Made by a program: the position numbers and the translations under genes | Notes under the pieces: generated by a model | Told to the model about the DNA's origin: nothing | Seen by the model: the letters and a program-made list of their open reading frames with translations, nothing else | Database searches by the model: none | Shown here: positions 52,020-57,906 of the stretch, piece after piece | How the letters are laid out: each line of letters opens with the position of its first letter | How positions within the stretch are numbered: the stretch's first letter is position 1 | Assembly (NCBI GenBank): GCA_044375625.1 | Contig: JBILMH010000006.1 | Span: 1-57,906, forward strand | Origin: CAISOG01 sp044375625 | GTDB taxonomy: Bacteria; Pseudomonadota; Alphaproteobacteria; CAISOG01 | Direction: 5' to 3' | Length of the DNA stretch: 57,906 nucleotides

Positions 52020-55000
52020 CTAAGCGGCGCTGGCCAAATCACCATCGTCGCTATCGGTTGTTCCAGCTTGCGGCGTCTGGCTGGCTGCCCAGGCCAGCAG
52101 CAGGTCGGCCTGATCCTGCGTCAGGTGGAAACGGCCTAGCTCCGCCGTTACCCAATAGCCGTCCAGCCGTAGGGTAGCAATAATCAGCGTTTTTCCCCGT
52201 CCCACCCCGCGCAGTTGGGCGATCAGCCCCGCCACCGCTGTTGCGGGCAGGGGGGGCAGGGTCACGGTTGGCGCAGCCAGTTTGGCGGGCAGAGTGTCAA
52301 TCGGCTGCACATCCTGCGCGGCCAGGCGTAGACCGCCATCATCGCCCTGTTGGGTGGTCATTTTCAGCAATACCAGCTGGCCAGGGTTCAACAGCTCCCC
52401 ATGCTGGCTCAGCAGGTCAGAAAAGGCGATCACCTCAAACACCGCGCTGCGATCCGACAGCTGAATAAAGCTGAAACGGTTGCCCTTAGCCGATTTGCGA
52501 TCCTTACGGCTCAGGATAACGCCGGCCAGCGTAACGGTGGAGGCGTCACGATTCTGCCGATAGCTGTTTTTGCCCGTAGCGGGTGGGGCGGTGGTGATAA
52601 ACGCCTGTGGATCGGCGACAAAATCGGTGTAGCAGGGGATGCCCGCATCGTTCAGGCGCCCCTGATAGCTGTCCAGCGGGTGGGCGGATAGGTACAGCCC
52701 CAACGCCTCAAACTCATGGGTCAGGCTTTCCATCGCGTTCCAAGGTTGGCTGCTCGGCAAGTTGGGGGGTGGGATAGCGGCATTTGCCCCCCCTCTGCCA
52801 TCGTCGATTGCACCGAACAGCGAATTTTGCCCTGTCGCCTTGCCCGCCTTCAGCCCGTCTGCCCATCGCATCAACGGCTCCGCCTGTTGCCACAGGGTTG
52901 CCCGATTGGCCTCAGCATTTGTCTCACCATTGGCGGTCAGGCTGTCGCAGGCACCCGCCGCAATCAAGGCCTCCAGCAGCCGTTTGTTCAGCACCCGACC
53001 GCCCCCGCCCGCTACGCTAAGCCGTTGGCAAAAGTCGGCCAGGCTGCGGTAGGATCCATTGGCCTCACGCTCCGCCACCAATTTCGCTACCGCGCTTTCG
53101 CCCAGGCCTTTCAGCGCGGTCAGGCCATAGCGAACCGCCTGCCCCTCCGCCGTGGTTTCCACCTGGAAATGGCCGCCCGAATGGTTCACATCGGGGGGCA
53201 GCAGGTGCACGCCGAAATCGCGCATTTCCTGCACATAGGCGGCCAGCGCGTCGGTATCCTGCGCGTCCAGCGACATTTGCGCCGCGAAGAAATAGGCGGG
53301 GTAGTTGGCCTTAAGAAAGGCGGTCTGATAGGCAATCACCGCATAGGCCACCGCGTGCGGCTTATTAAAGCCGTATTCGGCGAATTTGGCGACCAGTTGG
53401 AAAATATCGGCGGCTTGGCTGGCTGGCACGTTGTTGGCCACCGCGCCCTTCACAAAAGTTTCCTCCTGCGCGGCCATTTCCGCCTTAATCTTTTTCCCCA
53501 TTGCCCGCCGCAGCAGGTCTGCTCCGCCCAGGCTGTAACCCGCCAGCACCTGGGCAATCTGCATAATCTGCTCCTGATACACCAGGATCCCAAAGGTCTC
53601 CTCCAGAATGGGTTGCAGGCTGGGGTGCAGATAGTCGGGGCTTTCCTGCCCATGTTTGCAGGCGATGTAGCGGGGGATGTTGGCCATGGGCCCCGGGCGA
53701 TACAGCGCCAACACCGCCACAATATCGCTGAATCGGTCGGGTTTCAGGTTGCGCAAGGTATCGCGCATGCCCGCACTTTCCAACTGAAACACCCCCGCCG
53801 ACAGCCCATCGCCCAGCAATCGATAGGTGGTTGGGTCATCAAAGGGCAGGTGGTTAAGGTCAACCGCATGGCCAGCCGCCGTCAGCATTTTCTGCGCCAG
53901 GGTCAGGCTGGTCAGGGTTTTTAGGCCAAGAAAGTCGAATTTCAGCAGACCCGCCGCCTCAGCGTACTTCATGCTGTATTGGGTCACCAGCCCGCCACTG
54001 CGCGGATCTTTATACAGCGGCACAATCTCTTGCAGCGGGCGGTTGGCGATTACAACCCCCGCCGCGTGGGTGCTGGCATGGCGGTACAACCCCTCCAGCT
54101 TCAGGGCGATGGTCAGCAGCTGGTCAACGGCGCCATCCTCCTGCCGCAACTTGCCCCAGTTCTCGTCCCCCTCCATCGCCTGTTGCAGGGTCAGCGGGTT
54201 GGCGGGGTTGTTGGGCACCATCTTCGCGATACGATCAACCTGGCTATAGGGAAGTTCCAGCACCCGCCCGACATCGCGGATTACCGCCCGCGCCTGCAAT
54301 TTCCCAAAGGTGATGATGTTGGCGACGCGGTCATGGCCGTATTTCTGGCGGACATAGGCGATCACCTCATCCCGTCGATGCTGGCAAAAGTCGATATCAA
54401 AGTCGGGCATGCTGACCCGTTCGGGGTTCAAAAACCGTTCGAACAGCAGCCCGTGTTCCAGTGGGTCGGGCTCTGTAATGCCCAGCGTCCACGCCACCAC
54501 CGATCCCGCACCCGATCCCCGCCCGGGGCCAACGGGAATATCCTGCTGCTTTGCCCAGTGGATAAAATCGGCCACGATCAGAAAATAGCCGGAGAATCCC
54601 ATGCTGTTGATCACACCCAGCTCATAATCCAGGCGGCTTTGATAGTCGGCAATTGGCAGGCCGCTGCTGATCGCCGCCAGCCGCCGTTGTAGGCCAGCGT
54701 TGGCCAGCGCGTTTAGGTGCGCATCCTCCGTCCCGGCCGCAATGTCGGGAAAGCTGGGCAGCATTGGCTTGGCGGGGGTGGGAAAAGCGTTGCATCGTTG
54801 CGCCAGCGCGACGGTGTTGGCCAACGCGGCGGGCAGATCCGCAAACAGCGTGGCCATGGCGGCGGGCGATTTGAAACAATGCTCAGGGGTTAGGCGGCGG
54901 CGTTGCGGCTGCGAAATCGTCATGCCCTGGCCGATAGCCAACAGCACCTCATGGGCGGCAAAATCGTCGGGCTCAGCGAAATAGACATCGTTGCTGGCCA

Positions 55001-55646
55001 ACAGGGGCAGCTGGTACGATTCTGCCAGGGCGATTAACCCTTCCTCAACCGCATGCTCGCTGGCCAGGCCGTGGCGGGTCAGCTCCACATACAATCGGTC
55101 GGGGAAATAGCCCGCCAGGCGCTTAAGCAGGGTATCCGCGTCGTGCGAACGTTCCGCCAAAAGCAAACGGCTTAATGCCCCCTCTACCGTACCGGTCAGC
55201 AGCACCAGCCCGTCGCTGTGCGCCGCCAACTGCGCCTCCGTCACATGGGGGGGCTGATTATCCTGCACGGCGGTGAAATTCAGGCTGGCCAGCGCCATCA
55301 GGTTCTGATAGCCAACCGTGTTCAGGGCGATTAAGCCAATCGGTGCACAGCATGGGGTGGCCGCCGTGGGGGACGCGCCAGAAGTCTGGGGATCCAGCTC
55401 TGGGCTGGCCAACATCAGCTCGCACCCCATAATCGGCTGGATGCCGGCATCGCTCAACGCCCCGGCCAGCTCCAACGCGCCAAACAGGTTGCCGCGATCC
55501 ATGATGGTGACGGCGGGCAGGCCGTGCTTCACGCACAGCTTTACCAAGTCATAGGGCTTTATCGCCCCCTCACACAGCGAATAGGCGCTGCGAACGCGGT
55601 GGTGGATAAAGGCGGGCGGGGCAGGGGGGGGATAGGGCGTTGTCAT
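52020..55646 (-). CDS. dnaE: DNA polymerase III subunit alpha
   Basis: DnaE is the replicative polymerase subunit. The 1,208-residue protein has an N-terminal PHP domain (residues about 14-290), the palm with PVGPGRGSGAGSVVAW and the catalytic aspartates in MPDFDIDF, fingers and clamp-binding regions, and a C-terminal OB fold. The PHP start reads HHRVRSAYSLCEGA, with Arg and Ala replacing metal ligands seen in active PHP domains, so proofreading by this domain is unlikely, as in E. coli. It ends in an acidic stretch. It is a DnaE1 type by length and domain order. Confidence 0.97.
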   Translation of the reverse strand: MTTPYPPPAPPAFIHHRVRSAYSLCEGAIKPYDLVKLCVKHGLPAVTIMDRGNLFGALELAGALSDAGIQPIMGCELMLASPELDPQTSGASPTAATPCCAPIGLIALNTVGYQNLMALASLNFTAVQDNQPPHVTEAQLAAHSDGLVLLTGTVEGALSRLLLAERSHDADTLLKRLAGYFPDRLYVELTRHGLASEHAVEEGLIALAESYQLPLLASNDVYFAEPDDFAAHEVLLAIGQGMTISQPQRRRLTPEHCFKSPAAMATLFADLPAALANTVALAQRCNAFPTPAKPMLPSFPDIAAGTEDAHLNALANAGLQRRLAAISSGLPIADYQSRLDYELGVINSMGFSGYFLIVADFIHWAKQQDIPVGPGRGSGAGSVVAWTLGITEPDPLEHGLLFERFLNPERVSMPDFDIDFCQHRRDEVIAYVRQKYGHDRVANIITFGKLQARAVIRDVGRVLELPYSQVDRIAKMVPNNPANPLTLQQAMEGDENWGKLRQEDGAVDQLLTIALKLEGLYRHASTHAAGVVIANRPLQEIVPLYKDPRSGGLVTQYSMKYAEAAGLLKFDFLGLKTLTSLTLAQKMLTAAGHAVDLNHLPFDDPTTYRLLGDGLSAGVFQLESAGMRDTLRNLKPDRFSDIVAVLALYRPGPMANIPRYIACKHGQESPDYLHPSLQPILEETFGILVYQEQIMQIAQVLAGYSLGGADLLRRAMGKKIKAEMAAQEETFVKGAVANNVPASQAADIFQLVAKFAEYGFNKPHAVAYAVIAYQTAFLKANYPAYFFAAQMSLDAQDTDALAAYVQEMRDFGVHLLPPDVNHSGGHFQVETTAEGQAVRYGLTALKGLGESAVAKLVAEREANGSYRSLADFCQRLSVAGGGGRVLNKRLLEALIAAGACDSLTANGETNAEANRATLWQQAEPLMRWADGLKAGKATGQNSLFGAIDDGRGGANAAIPPPNLPSSQPWNAMESLTHEFEALGLYLSAHPLDSYQGRLNDAGIPCYTDFVADPQAFITTAPPATGKNSYRQNRDASTVTLAGVILSRKDRKSAKGNRFSFIQLSDRSAVFEVIAFSDLLSQHGELLNPGQLVLLKMTTQQGDDGGLRLAAQDVQPIDTLPAKLAAPTVTLPPLPATAVAGLIAQLRGVGRGKTLIIATLRLDGYWVTAELGRFHLTQDQADLLLAWAASQTPQAGTTDSDDGDLASAA

Positions 55647-55779
55647 GGCCGCAAGAGTCTAAATCGCCCACGCCGATTTGGAAAGGCGAAAGCTGCACAT
55701 CCGCTCCCCCCCCTCTCCTCTGCGGGATGGGTGTGGAGTGTGGTGACAGAAAGAGGCTGGCTGTATCCGCACCAAAGTC

Positions 55780-55870
55780 GTCATCCTCCGCGAAGGCGGG
55801 GGATCCATGCGATATTATGGCTTGGAAAGGCGGCAACAGGGCACTGGATCTCCGCCTGCGCGGAGATGAC
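55780..55870. repeat. Palindromic MITE-like element
   Basis: The left arm (55780-55807, GTCATCCTCCGCGAAGGCGG...) and right arm (55845-55870) are inverted copies with a few mismatches and about 37 bases between. Short elements of this design, with GTCAT at the outer ends and GGATCCA or similar at the inner ends, recur in many alphaproteobacterial genomes. No other copy was noticed in this window. Confidence 0.65.
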
Positions 55871-55916
55871 AGCGGAGAGGGTGGAATAGCGGGGCTAGGA
55901 TGACAGCGGATGGATG

Positions 55917-55988
55917 CTGCGTCGCTGATACCCCCCACCGGATCGCTGTCCGCGATCCGACTCCCCCGCAGGTGGGGAGTGTACGCCC
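55917..55988 (+). repeat. 72-bp direct repeat, copy A
   Basis: It shares ATACCCCCCACCGG, ATCGCTG, CGCGATCCGACTCCCCCGCA and GGAGTGT with copy B at 57480-57551 in the same orientation. Each copy contains two small hairpins (GGATCGC/GCGATCC and CTCCCC/GGGGAG in this copy). The two copies bracket the pentapeptide gene. Confidence 0.75.
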
Positions 55989-56108
55989 CTTCCCCTGGCG
56001 GGAGGGGGTCAGGGGGCGGGGGTAAAAAGAGGGCAGGGGATAAATAAAGCGGGCGGGGTTACGAATGGTGGCTTAATGGCTATCGACCGCCCACTTTTTC
56101 CGATAGCC

Positions 56109-57257
56109 TTAGCGACTTCCTCGACCGACCAAATGATTTAAGACTTCCAATCTATTGGAGATTCCTTGTAGAACATTCCCCCCTGCACCGTTACCATACC
56201 ATGCGGCACGGGTCGTTTTATCAAAGCCTGGGCTAAACATGATGGCCACCGTGGTTGAAACCAATGGTTGGAACCATGCAAACTTTGCTTTAGCCGTATC
56301 AACAGCGTCATCAACTTGTTGTTGGCTATCAATACGTGTATTGCATACATCCCGTAGCCGTTCCAGCTCCTGCCCAAAAGCTAACAGACGGTTTGAATCT
56401 CGCAAACGACAAACTTTGTCATACTCTTGCTTGGTTAAGGCCATGGGGCGCTGCTTTACTGCAACCCCGTTAAGCGCCTCCACCAGATTTTTCGGTGGAT
56501 TGTCTTGGCAGTAAAAAGCCAAGTCTAGGGAAAATGCATCTCGAAGATTTTTTGCATCTTCAAAATTAGCACCCGATATGTCAGCCCCCTGCAGGTCAGC
56601 CCTCTTCAGGTCAGCCCCCTGCATTTGAGCCACCCGCAGGTCAGCCCCCTGCAGGTCAGCCCTCTTCAGGTCAGCCCCCTGCATTTGAGCCCCCCCCAGG
56701 TTAACCCCCCGCAGGTCAGCCTCCTGCAGGTCAGCCCTCTTCAGGTCAGCCCCCTGCAGGTTAGCCCCCCGCAGGTCAGCCCCCCGCAGGTCAGCGTGCC
56801 ACAGCCAAGCCTTCTTCAGGTTAGCCTCCCGCAGGTCAGCCCCCCCCAGTTGAGCCAGCCGCAGGATAGCCCCCCGCAGGTCAGCATTCGACAGGTCAGC
56901 CCCCTGCAGGGCAGCCCCCTCCAGGTCATATCTATCCAGGTTAGCGCCGACAAAACTTGGCCTAGTGATTTTTCTTACGACGCCATCGGCATCATGAATT
57001 TCAAGCGCCTGTTGCGCTTCCGCAGCTTCACCCTTATTCAAGTCACAAGACGCTAAGGCCTTTGGAAGGTTAAAACGGTTTTTGCATAGGGCAAGGTACA
57101 GTTTTTGTGCGGGGGTGAGGGGGAGGTATGTGATTGCGTCGATATCTTTATCGTGATCTTTCTTCGACCACTCCCTTTGTTCGGGGGTTAACGCCCCCTG
57201 AATCACTGTGGTTCGACCATAATTGGTTACATAACTTTGACCTGTCCAAAGTGCCAT
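56109..57257 (-). CDS. Pentapeptide-repeat protein
   Basis: The 382-residue protein has a unique N-terminal region (about residues 1-100), then about 26 pentapeptide repeats (ADLRGADLRGANLQGADLKR and variants). These would form a right-handed beta-helix about six turns long. A helical C-terminal domain follows (about 240-382; ELERLRDVCNTRIDSQQQVD, then a hydrophobic stretch with FSPGFDKTTRAAWYGNG). There is no signal peptide. Pentapeptide proteins can mimic DNA (Qnr, MfpA) or act as scaffolds; nothing here decides between them. AAGAAGGAA lies upstream of the ATG. Confidence 0.85.
   Translation of the reverse strand: MALWTGQSYVTNYGRTTVIQGALTPEQREWSKKDHDKDIDAITYLPLTPAQKLYLALCKNRFNLPKALASCDLNKGEAAEAQQALEIHDADGVVRKITRPSFVGANLDRYDLEGAALQGADLSNADLRGAILRLAQLGGADLREANLKKAWLWHADLRGADLRGANLQGADLKRADLQEADLRGVNLGGAQMQGADLKRADLQGADLRVAQMQGADLKRADLQGADISGANFEDAKNLRDAFSLDLAFYCQDNPPKNLVEALNGVAVKQRPMALTKQEYDKVCRLRDSNRLLAFGQELERLRDVCNTRIDSQQQVDDAVDTAKAKFAWFQPLVSTTVAIMFSPGFDKTTRAAWYGNGAGGNVLQGISNRLEVLNHLVGRGSR
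56574..56905 (-). repeat. 15-base tandem array coding pentapeptides
   Basis: On the plus strand the unit is close to caggtcagccccctg, repeated about 22 times with few changes. A longer unit (56583-56637 and again about 60 bases on) is duplicated nearly exactly, so the array has expanded by slippage or unequal exchange. Confidence 0.85.
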
Positions 57258-57364
57258 AATCCCAATTCCTTCTTTTGATTGTTAACGTCTTGGCCTAGTC
57301 TCATCAAAGTCACTTTGCGATGTAAAATAACCCCAAAAAAGCGCTGTATAGCAACTTATAATAA

Positions 57365-57393
57365 TTTATATCCTATTAAATAGATAGAGTCAA
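57365..57393 (-). promoter_or_regulatory. Near-consensus promoter of the pentapeptide gene
   Basis: On the minus strand TTGACT (57393-57388) and TATAAA (57370-57365) are 17 bases apart, about 108 bases before the ATG. The leader between them and the gene has no obvious stable structure. Confidence 0.65.
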
Positions 57394-57479
57394 TATAATT
57401 TTCGATATAAATGTTCTGCAGGTCATGGCAATGGTTGCAAAGCCCTGCGCCATCTTTCCACTTCCGCCGCCCCCTCACC

Positions 57480-57551
57480 CTGCATCGCTTATACCCCCCA
57501 CCGGGGATCGCTGGCGCGATCCGACTCCCCCGCAGGGGTGGAGTGTGTGCC
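57480..57551 (+). repeat. 72-bp direct repeat, copy B
   Basis: It matches copy A at 55917-55988 in the same orientation with a few substitutions and short indels. It includes the shared ATACCCCCCACCGG and CGCGATCCGACTCCCCCGCA. Confidence 0.75.
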
Positions 57552-57577
57552 TCCGTTATCCCTGTTGGTTAGGTTTT

Positions 57578-57906
57578 TTAGCGCTGAAGGGCAGGATAAC
57601 CATATGGGCTATAATGATTGACATCGCCACCCAACGAAACATCCGATGGCGATGCCGCCGTGGTTGCTGACTCACCAGTTATCGTGACTGCTGACTCTGC
57701 TGATGCGATAGCCATCAACACTGTTGTTAATGTTTCTGCTGCCCCTAAAACATGGACAGCCTCAGAGACAGTCTGCTGTATAGCCTTTTTTGCATTCTCC
57801 TCTCTGCATTTTCCCAGATGTTCGGTTAATGCCTTCTCAGCAGCCGTAATGGTCGCCTCATTATTCGAGACTAAGGCCTCTCGATAGGCATTCTGCAATT
57901 TTTTGG
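57578..57906 (-). CDS. Alanine-rich protein, 5' end outside the window
   Basis: The frame is open from the window edge to a stop at 57578, so only the last 109 residues or so are visible. They form a predicted helix (EATITAAEKALTEHLGKCRE, then KKAIQQTVSEAVHVLGAAET) followed by a small-residue stretch and a short Tyr/Pro end. No family is recognised. The codon pattern and lack of stops support coding on this strand over the overlapping plus-strand frame. Confidence 0.5.
   Translation of the reverse strand, partial: KKLQNAYREALVSNNEATITAAEKALTEHLGKCREENAKKAIQQTVSEAVHVLGAAETLTTVLMAIASAESAVTITGESATTAASPSDVSLGGDVNHYSPYGYPALQR

Larger units (their letters stand above)
55647..56108. other. 462-base repeat-rich gap after dnaE
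   Basis: No gene is supported here; frames that are open are GC-rich shadows of repeats. The gap holds a 91-bp palindromic element (55780-55870) and one copy of a 72-bp repeat (55917-55988). A degraded third copy of part of that repeat seems to lie near 55702-55744. G/C runs make up most of the rest. Confidence 0.7.
57258..57577. other. 320-base gap with promoter and repeat copy B
   Basis: No gene is supported. From left to right the gap holds the leader and promoter of the pentapeptide gene (minus strand), an AT-rich block (57330-57420) and then GC-rich DNA containing repeat copy B. Confidence 0.7.

Noticed and set aside
51854..52045. 63-codon minus-strand frame after dnaE
   Set aside because: It overlaps the dnaE stop in another frame, is proline-rich from G/C runs, and has no ribosome site.
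52716..53924. Open plus-strand frame of 402 codons opposite dnaE
   Set aside because: It lies fully inside dnaE, has no family features and no ribosome site, and is explained by the GC-rich codon pattern of the real gene.
56574..56905. Non-coding minisatellite
   Set aside because: The 15-base unit keeps frame on the minus strand and encodes a textbook pentapeptide repeat, so it is part of a gene.

Overview
The window looks like the chromosome of an alphaproteobacterium. The evidence is the full str/S10/spc/alpha ribosomal protein run, a single-cysteine L36 encoded alone, the rpsU/COQ9 neighbourhood with a tRNA-Val(CAC), the rpsB-to-lpxB envelope operon and a DUF2336 protein. It has lipid A, BAM and ubiquinone functions, so it is a Gram-negative respiring cell. 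Order or family cannot be fixed from this sequence alone.

Layout. (1) 3-16686, plus strand: fusA (5' end outside the window), tuf, then 26 tightly packed ribosomal protein, secY, adk and rpoA genes. (2) 16717-20387, minus strand: an OmpR-type regulator, an EnvZ-type kinase, and a 477-residue protein whose N-terminal half is a tRNA-dependent cyclodipeptide synthase of the NYH type and whose C-terminal half is a solute-binding-protein fold. This fusion is the most unusual item in the window. (3) 20694-22828: a complete IS1595-family element with imperfect 25-bp inverted ends and an 8-bp target duplication. It carries a KilA-N protein and a small membrane protein as passengers, and it splits a 126-codon host gene. 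(4) 23252-31883: gatA, a HEAT-repeat/pentapeptide-repeat protein, tRNA-Val, rpsU, coq9, purE, purK, two small membrane proteins behind a strong promoter, and a lone pseudopilin. (5) 32047-34514: purB overlapping a PilT-type ATPase. (6) 34532-49249, minus strand: rpsB-tsf-pyrH-frr-uppS-cdsA-dxr-rseP-bamA-skp-lpxD-fabZ-lpxA-lpxI-lpxB. (7) 49547-57906: rpmJ, DUF2336, two uncharacterised genes, dnaE, then a repeat-rich accessory segment with a second pentapeptide-repeat protein and the end of an alanine-rich gene.

How the genes work together: most of the window is core translation, secretion, purine, isoprenoid, phospholipid, lipid A and outer-membrane assembly. The accessory content sits in two patches (16.7-31 kb and 49.7-57.9 kb). 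In these, several orphan genes have near-consensus sigma-70 promoters in AT-rich leaders, repeat-built proteins, and repeated or palindromic DNA between genes.
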